A DNA stretch of 64,000 nucleotides from Diaporthe sp. PMI_573 (Eukaryota; Ascomycota; Sordariomycetes; Diaporthales; Diaporthaceae), in NCBI GenBank assembly GCA_021399435.1, contig JAJTUP010000006.1:744001-808000 (forward strand). Direction: 5' to 3'. Below, piece after piece: positions 35,227 to 46,414 of this stretch. The first letter of the stretch is position 1. Every line of letters begins with the position of its first letter. The translations under genes were made by a program, and so were the position numbers. The notes under the pieces were generated by a model that ran no database searches, was not told the origin of the DNA, and saw nothing but the letters and a program-made list of their open reading frames with translations.

Positions 35227-37999
35227 GGCGGGACATCAGCTTTGGACAGGCGTTGATGCAGAAGCAGTGCCAGAACCTACGAGGACATTGTGGACAAGGC
35301 AAGGCCAAGGGTTGCCAATGCAATGCGACGCGATGCAAGGGGACGCGCGATCGTCGTCTTCGGCCGTTGGTCGCACCGCGGGGAAGAGGCGCATGACCTC
35401 ATCTGTCGACAGATAAAAGCAGGACCGTTGGCCGGTAGCTTGCCGCTCCCGGTGCTCGGGTGGGGGCTTACATAATGACTCAGTTCTGCCTCTCAACTCG
35501 CATCGGGTGCTCCCTCCTGTTCCTGCACCACACGCATGTCGACACAACAACACTTTCATGCTGTTGTGGTTGTGGCTGGCTTCGTCAGTTGCTTGGCCCA
35601 GCCAGTGTATGCTTGGTGTCACTCCGGACCTGCGCAAACTTCGGTTGAAATGTCAGTCAACCATGAGCTGCCAGGTTTCCTCTGATCTCGACTCTGCATC
35701 GGGCATCATACGCTCATCCAACCACGCTCGCGTCATAAGGAACAGCAACCCCTCGGCTCGCTGTTTCTCTGTTTAGGTCGGGCGGTAGAGCAGGCTTGAC
35801 CATCGCCAACTCGTTCAATTGGAGATATTCTCAACATACCGTTCACAATCACAGCTCCTACTTGCGGGCTTTCTCAGGGGCTGAGCCAGGACTGCACCCA
35901 GAGCGGATGGCCGACTTCAGACCAGTCCTGATACCTGCGCCCATTTGAGACCGCATCCTGTGGTGTTCAAGCCGTTTCCGCCTTGCAGAAAGTTTGTGAC
36001 TCGTTCAACAACACCTGTGAAGCTTGTCCAGACGCTGCGCCGCGCTTGATGTCAGACAACTTGCGGGCGTACCAAGTATCAAGCCGAGCACGCGGCGGTC
36101 GTCGACGCCGCATCTCACGTTGTCTGCTGAGCCCAAGTAGCTCTCAGCTCCGTGACAGCGTGACTGGCCCAACGCTGAAACCATAGTCAAGGTTCTTGGC
36201 CGCATGTCCATCAGCACGGCACGGTTGCATGGCCGGCGCGTTTGGGTGCGTGGCACTGCTAACCTGCAGAACTGCATTGCACGCCACGGCGACCAGATTT
36301 TGTTTCGGTCCCGAGCTGCTGTCCTACGTTCACGACGCTTCGACAGCGATGTATCTCGTCAATTTCAACGGACTACCACCATCGCTCATCCGCAGGACGT
36401 GTGTTGATACACATCGCATAAAGCGGACCACGGAGCTGACCCGGCGCTCAGAGTTGCAGGCCTACGACCTGCAAGGCTGGGACGCCTCAGCTCGTATGAT
36501 TCCACGCACATTCATGGTTGTTGGGGAAGATTGCACTGACGATTTTATCCAAAACTCTCGTGTTTTCTTTTTCCAGTAATGCTACATTCTGTGCCTTGGG
36601 ATAGACCTTACAACGAATCCTGGGACAGCCGCCGCAAAGGCGCCCTAATGCACGATTCGGGATATGACATCCCTGGCTCTTAGTTAGACCGAGACACGGC
36701 TGGGAGTTTCTTGTCCCCAGAATCACCTCCAGTGAGGAAAACGAGGCCGGATTACTTCATTTAACATAGTTGCTTGCGGAAGCCATACAGCTGGGGCTTT
36801 ACGACGTCCCGTCTACTGCTGAGCTATTTATCTTGATGCCCGTGGGCTGAGAAGCTTTGTTTGACCCCAAGCCACAACTACGACCACTGCGCCACCTGCA
36901 GGGCGTGCTTGATAGGACGACTACCGTCCATCACTCAGACAGGCAATCGCTCGGCTTACTGATGCGGCGGCCGCCCTCAGACGGACTGGGTACAAAGCTG
37001 TGCTTCGTAGCTGACGCTTGTATATGCGGCGTCAGCACCTGCTGATCCGATTGCTCGCCCATGTCGCCCTAATTCGCGACTGCCCGACTAAACGCTGTGC
37101 GTGCTAGCTTCAAAGTCAAGTCATCCTTCGGAATTACGGAACAATCGCGTTATGTGAGGGCGGGCCGAGGTGGAGGTTGTCGATCTTGGGTAACTTCTAT
37201 CTGTGGCGTTGTACGCAGCTGAATATCAAAGCTTTACACCCTCTGCTGACACGGACATCCCCACCATCTCCCCATACCCAGATCTCCGGTTCGCAGCACC
37301 ACCACTGCGGCTGGGAGATACCTGCCATTCCGGCCGTGCCCACGGCCAGCCTCAACATTCAGTTGACCAAGCCCCGTCCGAACAACAGACATTTCGTGCC
37401 AAGCTCAGGTGACAGATCGGACGGACAGATTGGACCGCCAAGTCCTAGGGCTGTACAGAGCACGTACAGCAGACTTTGAATGGTCAGTCATTGAAAGAGC
37501 TGCCATGTTCAGGGGCGAATTCCCCGGTATCCACCAGAGCGTGCCAGGATCCTTCATCCCATTCCTCCAACGACGGGTGGGTCGGCCTTCGGTGGTATCC
37601 CTACACGACCAGTTGGTTCAAGCGGTAATGTGAGAAATAAGCGGCCGCATCGACCTGCACCCTTGCAGGTCCTTTTGACCATGTTCCCCAAGACTTGCCC
37701 GCGCCTCAAGCTGCAGCCAGGCCAGGCAGCACCATCCAAAAAGGGCTCGGGTCCAATGGGCACGGGACCACGCTGCTGGGAAGACGTCTCGTCTCAGTCC
37801 ACGGGCCGTGCAAGCATTATTTGGGTGCTGCCGGTTGACTAGATCTCGGGACCGACAGGAGGTTGCATAAGTAGGGCGTCTGCACAGCGCGGTTGAGCAC
37901 TCAATATGTACCTGATCTTTTCTGCTCTTTTCAGCGTTGATTCTCGCTCCCTAGGTATCCCAACTTCTCTTCCGTCACGTTGGCAGCCAGTTTCCAGCC
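35227..37999. other. Divergent intergenic region, 2.8 kb, between palA and the P450
   Basis: Promoter space for both flanking genes. Two GCCAAG hexamers (35304-35309, and 35592-35597 on the complement) match the PacC consensus GCCARG but could be chance. The rest shows no gene, RNA or mobile element. Confidence 0.5.
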
Positions 38000-39839
38000 A
38001 TGGCTTTTGACCTTCCATTTATCATATTGTACCTGGCTATACCAAGCCTTCTCTTTTCTGCTATACAGCAACTTTTACAATGGAGGAAGAAGAAGGAAGC
38101 CAAGTTTCCCGGCCCAAAGCAATTTCCCCTCGTGGGCAGGATCCATGACCTGCCGAGGTTTGCTATGTGGAAAAAGTTCAAAGAGTGGGGAGACATGTAC
38201 GGGCCCATCTACCAGACAAGTGTTCCTGGTTCGACTTTCATCATCATCTCGGATGAGCAGATCGCGGAAGAACTCCTCATCAAGAGGGGGCACATATACT
38301 CGGGACGGCCGCAGATCAGAGCCTTGTTTGGCCACAAAGAGGGAATTGAGTACCTCGCGTTGATGGACCGCCATGGTAAGTTATACCAGGGTTGAACGAC
38401 GTGATATTGGCATAGGATTCCTATCAGAAACAAGAGACAAGACTGACCTCTCTGGATGTCCAACACAGAACACTGGCAGAAGCAGCGAAAATGGGTCCAC
38501 GCCGCCATGGCTGAGGCCTACAAGCACCAGTTCTACGGGCACATCGAGGCCGAGACTCGGCGGTATCTAATGATGCTCATGTCGGACCCTGTCCGATTCA
38601 TGGACCACTCACGTGAGCACTGCGGGCGCATCATGTCGCGGCTTGCCTGGGACGAGGCCTCACAAGGCAAGATGAACGGCGAGAGCGCCGACAATACGCT
38701 GCACTGCATGTCGGTCTCGGGCCCTATCGTCAACACAATGACACCGCTATGGGAAATCCCTGAGCCACTGAATAAGTGGAAAATCTATGAGAGGAAGAGG
38801 ATGGCGACTCAGAAGGCCTGGTGGCTGAATAATTACAAGATCGCCAAGGACAAGTATAAGAACGGCCAGCTGCCCAAGGATACGTGGGTGTACCGCTATA
38901 TCGAGCAGGTCGAACGAGAGCAGAAGGGCAGCCTGGATCAGACTGATGAACAAGAGATCTTCGCGGCGTGCACCATCGGATTCTTCAACCTGGTTGGTGT
39001 GGTCACCATTGCAGGACCGCTGAAGTTCTTCCTCATGGCCATGGCATTGCATCCAGAGTGGCAAAAGAAGGCCCAGGATGAGATCGAACAAGTCTGTGGT
39101 GACCGTCTGCCCAACTTCGACGACTTTGCGGCTCTGCCTACGGTAAGGGCTGTTCTCAAGGAGACGATAAGATGGCGATCTGGAGTCCCGCTGGGTAAGT
39201 TGTTCGGCCGCTCGCTTATGGAATCCCCTTCAAACTCAAGTCCTCGATGGCTGACATGATTATCGCATGGTCTAGGTGTGCCGCATCAGGCAGAGCAAGA
39301 TGATGAGTACCGCGGCGTCAAGATCAAGAAAGGCACAATCATGCTCGCATGTGAATGGTAAGCTCTTCCACTCCATGATTCAGATGGCGCAGAGCAACTA
39401 GCTCACACATAAACCCCCCAACAGGGCCATCAACCGCATCCCCGAGAAATACCCAGACCCAGAGTCCTACCGACCTGACCGGTGGCTCGACCCATCGTTC
39501 CCAACGTACCAAGAGCCGCTGACAAAGTACCCCAACTTCCGCGACAGCAAGTTCGGCGCGCACAGCTTCGGCTGGGGCCGCCGCAAGTGCCTGGGCACGG
39601 ACATCGTGGACATCGAGCTCTTCGTCACGGGGGCCTCGGTGCTCTGGGCGTTCAACATGGAGCAGATGACGTGCCCGCGGACCGGCGAGAAGGTGCCCAT
39701 CGACTCGCAGGCCACCAACAGCCACGTCATCCTGGAGCCGTCGCCGTTTGCGATGAGGTTCAGCGTGCGCAGCGAGGAGAGGAGGAAGGTTATCACCGAG
39801 GCTTATGGGGAGGTTGCGGCCAACTTGAAGGTCTACTAG
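38000..39839 (+). CDS. Cytochrome P450 with atypical I-helix
   Basis: Four exons: 38000-38375, 38469-39194, 39276-39357 and 39425-39839; introns of 93, 81 and 67 nt all have GTAAG donors. The product is 532 residues. An N-terminal anchor (FIILYLAIPSLLFSAI) and a basic plus Pro-rich hinge (FPGPKQFPLVG) indicate a microsomal enzyme. The K-helix KETIRW (Glu357, Arg360), the YRPDRW (PERF-like) motif and the haem loop FGWGRRKCLG (Cys450) are intact. The I-helix reads NLVGVVTIAGPLKFF where the consensus is A-G-x-D/E-T-T: the Thr is kept (Thr305) but the acidic residue is Val304. The sequence resembles the CYP64/OrdA-like fungal P450s in general style; substrate unknown. An MFS permease gene follows 1.7 kb downstream on the same strand, which could mean a joint detoxification or catabolic role, but this is inference. 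Confidence 0.92.
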
Positions 39840-41555
39840 ATTTCAGCGCAGAGATTGTATTGGTGCGGTGATGATGCCCACGTAGCGATGAGACTGCTTC
39901 TTGTAACTGAGATTTGGCCGTGAAGCTCGCATGGGAGGTTTTCTGCTAGGCGTTCCCAATAGATAATCTTGTTTTTGGTATAGCTTTGTCAGAATAGCCG
40001 TGCTATTCAAGCCAGGAACTGTTGAAGGATGACGTCTTTAAAACAAACTTGTAGCACTCTGCATTATGGAGGCGCCATCTCAGGAGTCAGTCTTCCCTTG
40101 GACCGTCGCCCGTTCAGACCGGTGCTTCGCAAGCTCATCTAGCTGATAGCCTCGCGTCGGCCTTAGTGCAGGTTGGATTCTTGCTGAGAAGTCTCGAGGG
40201 GTGGTCTAGGCCCTCCCTGTCATTCTCTCAGCAGCCCAATGAGATCATATAGTCCGGGGCTCTGTCCTAGGGATTGACTTATTCTATACTCGTCAGTAGG
40301 GTCTCAAATTTCACAATTGTATTCAATCCATGTAGCAGTGTTATTCGAAATCCCTGGATCCTCTTCACCTGGTTGAATCCGATGAAGACCTCACGCATGT
40401 GTTTGCTCTTACGCATGTAGGCCGCCCTCGTCTGCGCCGAAGAAATGCCTTGACACTGGGCTCTGAAATTTAAATGTGGGACTAAATTTACATTTCAGCC
40501 TCTGAAATGAATCGATGCGTATTTTGGTATGTCAGAAAAAGTCCGAGGCGCAAGATGCGCGTGAAGTTAATTCTGACTGATGATCAGGCAGCCAGTCGTG
40601 AACTCCGGTATGTCCCGCAGCTCACCATCCTGGAGCACACCAAGAGAAGAAAAGTTTAACTGACTCATTGATATCCGGGCCGGTCTGCTGTTCATATACG
40701 GTCGGTATGTTTGTAGGGTTGAGCTCGCGAAGATGACGGCTGTTCCGGACCGGTGCCTCCCTGTAAGTACCTATCAAGCCACCCAGCACCAGGGACGGAT
40801 ATGAAAGCCAAGTCACTGGCGTGCTTCAAGATTGGCCTGATGAAGGCGGACTCAGAAGCATAACGGAGTTTTCATCCTCGAGAACAGCTCAAAGAAGACA
40901 GAATAGAATAGTCGGTAGGCATCGAATCCAGACAGATTGTGCTGATAGTAAATCTTATCCATAGCCCTGGAAGTGATCCCAATCTAAGAAAATAATCTAG
41001 CAACTCAATGCGAGTCAACGCCATTTTCCAGAATCCAACCAAGTGTTATGGAATCACCGCGAGCGACACTGGAGCATATTTTCCGAGTTGTTGTGTCGGC
41101 CGGTTGCCATTGTCCATCTATTCGCAGGCTTTGATTCTTCAATTGCTTCGAGAACTGTTACATAGCGGGATGGCAAAACTTTCCTTCACTTTTTCGAAAA
41201 TATTCAACAGGAAAAGGTGTGCATCTGTAGAAAGAGGCACGGCCTAGGGGTTACCGGTAGAGTTGAAGATCAGACAGACAACATCTGGATCGTACGACAC
41301 CTGCCTTATCTAGACGTGAGAAGATGACTAAGTAGGGATGGACCCCCACAGCGCCCAAGAAAGTGCCAAGCACGAACGCGTTTTTATTCTTGGAGGCGAG
41401 CACCTTGATGGTCAAGCAGCGATGGGGTAGATATCCACACCGTGACCAAGCGGCCATTCAGGAAGTCCGTATTTGCGCGAGTTTTTGTTATTGGGAGCTG
41501 GGAAGGACTTCCCACTGACTAGGCGAATGCAGAAGCAAACGTTCCTGCATGTGGC
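39840..41555. other. Intergenic region between the P450 and the MFS permease
   Basis: AT-richer than the coding flanks, with an imperfect palindrome around 40465-40500 built on CTGAAAT/ATTTCAG. Presumed MFS promoter. No gene is seen. Confidence 0.5.
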
Positions 41556-43327
41556 ATGCCCCTCACTTGGGCCTACATATACTTTCGCGGTCTGCTGCGC
41601 AGACTCGCCACCGTGCTTTTGTTCCCGCTGAGGCTGATAAGAAAGTTTTATTTCTGGTGCAGATCTCGTCGGCGACTGGACGATTTCATTGGTATTATGG
41701 GGACCAGTAGTTGCGATGCCTCCGCGCAGAAGGCGGGCGGGGTTGCCAAGGTCAAGGCGGTCTTCCTCGGGGACGAGGCGAAGAGCAAGGAGGAGCGAAG
41801 ACTGGTGCAGAAGTTGGGTAAGATATATTTCCATGAGGCATGGGCCAGCCTCTCAGATGCTGACCGATGATATAGACTGGGTTATCTTGACATATTGCTG
41901 CCTCAGCTCCTTCTTCAACTATCTCGACCGTTCCGCCTTTGCCAATGCCTATGTTGCCGGTCTCCGAGAAGATCTAGATCTCCATGGCGCCGACTACAAC
42001 ATCGTGCTCTCCATGTTCACAGCGGGCTCCGTCATTGGCCAGATCCCTCACGGAATCATCATTCAGAAGTTTCCGCCGCGGATATGGCTGCCCTCCATGG
42101 TCATCGTCTGGTCCGCCCTCACCATGGCATGCGCCGCGTGCAAGACATACGAGCAGCTCTGCGTCGTGCGCTTCTTCCAGGGGTTCGCAGAGGCCAGCAC
42201 TTACTGCGGCACCATCTACATCATCGGGTCGTGGTACAAGCCTCGCGAGATTGCCAAGCGCACCGCCATCTTCACGGCGTCGGGGCAAGCGGGCACCATG
42301 TTCGCAGGAATCATGATGACGGCCATCTACACCGGAATGCAAAACCAACGCGGGCTTAAGGGATGGCAGTGGCTGTTCCTCGTCAACGGAATCATCACCA
42401 TCCCCATCGCAATCGTGGGCTTCTTCTTCTTCCCGGACACGCCCGAGACGACGCAGGCCAAGTGGCTCAGCACCGAGGAGCGCGAGCTGGCGCTGCAGCG
42501 GCTCCCGCCCAAGAGCAAGGACGGGCACAACATCGACCCCTGGTCGCTGGCGAGGCGCGTCTTCGCCAGCCCGGCGCTGTACATCCTGTGCCTGTGGGCA
42601 GTCATCACGGGCGCCCTCGAGGCGTACGTGGTGCAGAGCCTGTTCCTGCTGTGGATGAAGTTCCACTCGGACGTCTTCACCCAGGCTCAGATCAACACGT
42701 ACCCGCTCGGCGTGCAGGCCGTGGGCATCGTCTCCAACTTCCTGGCCGCCGTGCACGTCGACGCCACGGGGACGAGGGTGCCCATGGGGGTCCTGGCCTG
42801 CCTGCTGCAGCTGGTCGCGGCCGTCATGCTGATGGTCCCGACGCTGCCGTTCGCGGGCACGTTCTTCGCGTACTACCTCTCCGGCACGAGCTACATGGTG
42901 AATCCGGTGTCGTATGGCTGGGCGAGCATAATCACCCAGCGCGGCGGGGACGACGCCGCACGATCTGTTATCTTATATGCCATGAACGCGTGTTCCACCT
43001 GCTTATACACGTTCTGGGGTATTGCACTGTACCCTGCCTCGGATGCGCCATACTGTAAGTCAATCAACACGTGTCCTAGCCTTGGCCGGCCGCTAACCGT
43101 TCTTTTCAACAGGGAAAAAGGGCAACATTGCCATGATAATCGTAGTTTTCGTCATGCTGGGGGGCCTCTTCGCGGTCAACTGGCTGGACAAGCACACACT
43201 GCAAAAGTTCCCGTACGGCGACACGGCCGTGCGAGACATTGTGGGAGTAGGCGCCAGCGTTGTGGTGGTTGTTCCGGACGTCGAAAGCGAAGGGGATGGA
43301 GAGAAAAGGATAAAAGAGAGCTGCTGA
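41556..43327 (+). CDS. MFS permease, Dal5/Tna1-like anion:cation symporter family
   Basis: Three exons: 41556-41817, 41876-43054 and 43113-43327; both introns are 58 nt with GTAAG donors. The product is 551 residues. An in-frame Met at 41697 (MGTSSCDAS) may be the true start, because the first 47 residues are unusually basic and unlike the family. About twelve membrane spans follow, beginning DWVILTYCCLSSFFNYLDRS. Family signatures are NYLDRSAFANAYVAGLREDL, VVRFFQGFAEASTYCGTIY and GWQWLFLVNGIITIPIAIVG. The short C-terminal tail is charged. Family role: proton-coupled uptake of small organic anions (allantoate, nicotinate, pantothenate and similar) at the plasma membrane. The specific substrate cannot be told. 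It lies downstream of a P450 in the same orientation with a 1.7-kb gap, so it has its own promoter. Confidence 0.92.
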
Positions 43328-44519
43328 GGCTGGCCTGCCTAGTCAAGATCTGTACGGGGTGATATAGCCGGTCGATGTCAAGCTTAGATTCAGAGTATGA
43401 ACTGGTAAAGCACACAGTTGAATTTACTGAGACTCCTCGAATACAGTCGGTATACTCGGAATCGCAGGACAGGGCAGGCACTTTACTCAGCTTTTGTGTG
43501 TACCATCCAACCTGCCGGTGTTTGATCCACCAACCTGTTCATTGGTTCGTCAATCGTACTTTGTTGCAGCATTTGTTGTGACAAAAGTATCTCCATTTCA
43601 GAAACCGGATACTAAATGCATAGAGCCTGCCTCGCAGAATTTCAGTAGTGGTGCCACGAGGTACTGCCACACAGCACCGTGCCCCTTTGGACTTGCTCGA
43701 TACGCATCAAAGAATGCGTAATTTGAGGGTCGCTGCAACGTCTGGCGGTCGAGAGTAGTAACGCCTTTGTCAAGGTGACCTGCGCTCCACATCTCTTACG
43801 CGAGTTGGCGAAGCAGAAGAAGAAGCTTTTCGAGGCGCAAGCTGGGAAACGAAACCGAGACTCGGAAACGAAGGCGAGAGGCTCTTTGTGGATGAGCTGC
43901 GGACGAGTGGGGCCAGACCGAGTTGATGGGACATCTGGAGTTGGGTGGGCCATTTAATCCTACACTACGAAGAGATGGGGCGCCACATGTAAATTTAGTA
44001 ATGAACGTATATACTAAAGATTAGGTGCACATGTACTCGGTAGATGCTTGGTGAATGAGATGAACATTCCAAGCTGACTGACAGCTTGCGCCACATTCGA
44101 CCCTGCGCCCCTCCCCCAGAGGCAGAGGCAGAGGCACGGCTGGCCGCCCGGCTGCCTCCACCTAAGCTCTGAGCCACAGTGTGACGCTATGACGTCCCTG
44201 CTCATACTTTTGTACAGGTCGTGCTCCTCCAGTAGCTTGTTTGGGGACGGCAACTGACCAAACGGGCACACTGGCTTTTTGCCTTGTCCGCCAGAGCCCA
44301 AAAGCCAAGAGATTCTGACGCGTTTCAGTCGCCTGAGGATCAAGGTTCGAGGAGCTTAAATACAATCCCAATTCAAAACTCTAGTCTCGGTGGCTCGACA
44401 CGACCTCCTCACATCTGTCCTGACTCCTGATAGCCAGGCTGACTTGTCCCACCCAACGCTTCGAGCAGCGCATCAGAGCCATATCACAACAACATCCCAG
44501 TCTACTACACAACGTCGTC
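43328..44519. other. Intergenic region upstream of the SYLF-domain gene
   Basis: MFS 3' flank and SYLF promoter. The last ~140 bases are pyrimidine-rich, with a CACAAC-type leader just before the ATG. No gene is seen. Confidence 0.5.
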
Positions 44520-46414
44520 ATGGCCGAAAAGAACCCCTCCGGCGAGCAGAACTTCCCGCCTCCCCCTCCAGGGCCCCCACCTGGGCACAACGGCCTCGCC
44601 ATGAACCCAAGCGACTACCATGTCCCAGACTCAAACTCCGAGCTCTACGACAACACTCCTTCCACCCATTCGGAGTCCCAGGCCCAGGCCCAGCCCCCAA
44701 CGGGTGCCCAGCAGACTGCCCACCAAGTCCCTCCTCCGGACAGCGACGGTGCCCCCAAGAAGGCCGGATGGGGCCAGCGTTTCAGTGCTTGGGGCGGCAA
44801 GGCCGCGACCCCCTTCAACATGCTGGCAAACAAGCTCGGATCAGAGAGTTTCCTACCTGATACCATGGACAAGGAGTGTGAGAAGGCAGCAAGGATCCTG
44901 AGAAGCTTCTGCAGTAAGTCGAACCCGGCACATCATTCGCCAGTTGTACAGAGAAGGCACTAACACACCTCTCTGTAGAGGATGGCATCTATACCGACGC
45001 GCAGGCTCCCGAGACCGTCGAGGCCCCCACCACGGACGCCGATGGAAAGCCCACTACTGTGACGGCGAAGCCCAAGAAGAACCGAACTCTCCTGACCATC
45101 CCTTCCAAGGTGATTAACCGTGCCGTGGGCCTGGCCATCTTTACAACCGCTCGCGCGGGCTTCCATGTCTCAGGCGCCACCGGCTCTGGTGTCATCGTCG
45201 CCCGTCTTCCCGATGGCAGCTGGTCGCCCCCCTCGGGTATCCAGGTTCACAGCGTCGGTGCAGGTTTCATGATCGGTCTCGACATCTACGACTGTGTTGT
45301 CGTGATCAACACAAGGGAGGCTTTGGAGGCGTTCACAAAGACCAGAATGTCCCTGGGCTCCGACCTTGCCGTCGTGGCTGGTCCCTGGGGCGCAGGCGGA
45401 AGCGTCGACTTCGCAGCGCCCCAATCGCAGAAGGGCAAGGGCAAGGCAGACGCCGCTCCTGGGTCCCCGGACGCCACCAAGGACGCAGAAGGCAAGCCAG
45501 CCACTCCCCCGCCGGCCACGAGCGAGAAGCACCCTGACAATGCGGACACCGTCCCAACGGTGAACGAGCCGACCGCAGAAAAGGCCAGTGTTGAGACGGC
45601 AGAACGCCCCCAGGCCGGCAAGGAGCGCAAGCCCTCCGGGCTGAAGCAGGCCATCAAGCAGCCAACCTACTCCTACGTCAAATCGAGGGGTTTCTACGCA
45701 GGCGTCCAGGTGGACGGCACAATCGTCACCGAGCGCAAGGATGCCAACGCTGCATTCTACGGTGAGCCCGTGGGCGTGCAGAACATTCTGAAGGGCGAAG
45801 CGCCCCTGGTTCCCGGTAAGGAGAACTGGGTGAACATCGTCAAGCCTCTGTTCGACACCATTAAGGGCGCCGAGGGCTGGAGGGCCCAACCGGGTGGAAG
45901 CCCGTCTGGCCAGCAATGGGCGAACCAGCAGGGCCCGTCGGACACCTACGGCCACGGAAACACGCCTCAGGGCTACCCTACCGACTTCGATCCTGTCTTC
46001 TCGTCCGGTGCCGGTGAGAACCCACCGGCCAAGCCGCCCCGCCCCGGCGTGTCCGGCGTAACCGAGGGCGTGCACAGCCTCGGCCTCGGCGGCTCCTCGA
46101 CCGCGGCGCCCCCGACGCACGCGGAGAACACGACCCCAGCAGCGCGCTCAAAGGCCGCAGAGGCCGCCGCGGAGGCCGAGGCAGCCCGCGAGCAGGAGCT
46201 GCGGGAGAGGAGGGAGCTGGAGCAGGCGAGCGCGGGCGGTGCTGCGAGGCCGGTGTCCATGGCGCCGCCTTACACGGAGATGGCCGGGCCCGGCGAGGCG
46301 TCGCACGGGGACGCGGGCGCAGGCGCGGAGCAGCCGCCCCCCGCGTATGCGGACGACGGCGTGGCACGACCCGGTGTCGGGGACACGAAGCACCCCGGAG
46401 GACCGCCGTCGTGA
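44520..46414 (+). CDS. SYLF-domain protein (Ysc84/Lsb3-like, DUF500)
   Basis: Two exons, 44520-44913 and 44979-46414, are separated by a 65-nt intron (GTAAGT, CTAAC branch, TAG); the product is 609 residues. The N-terminus is Pro-rich (NFPPPPPGPPPGHNG), possibly an SH3 or profilin ligand. The SYLF domain begins near residue 115 (DKECEKAARILRSFC) and includes IPSKVINRAVGLAIFTTARA, GFHVSGATGSGVIVARLPDG, VVVINTREALEAF and GPWGAGGSVDF. It is interrupted by an ~80-residue low-complexity insertion and resumes with YSYVKSRGFYAGVQVDG, TIVTERKDANAAFYG. The ~200-residue tail is rich in Pro, Gly and Ala, with a helix near 540-570. Family knowledge: SYLF domains bind phosphoinositides and actin at endocytic sites (Ysc84); unlike Ysc84/Lsb3 there is no C-terminal SH3 domain here. 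Confidence 0.9.

Noticed and set aside
41974..42756. 260-codon minus-strand open frame
   Set aside because: It is the antisense shadow of the MFS permease exon, whose membrane spans are clear on the plus strand.
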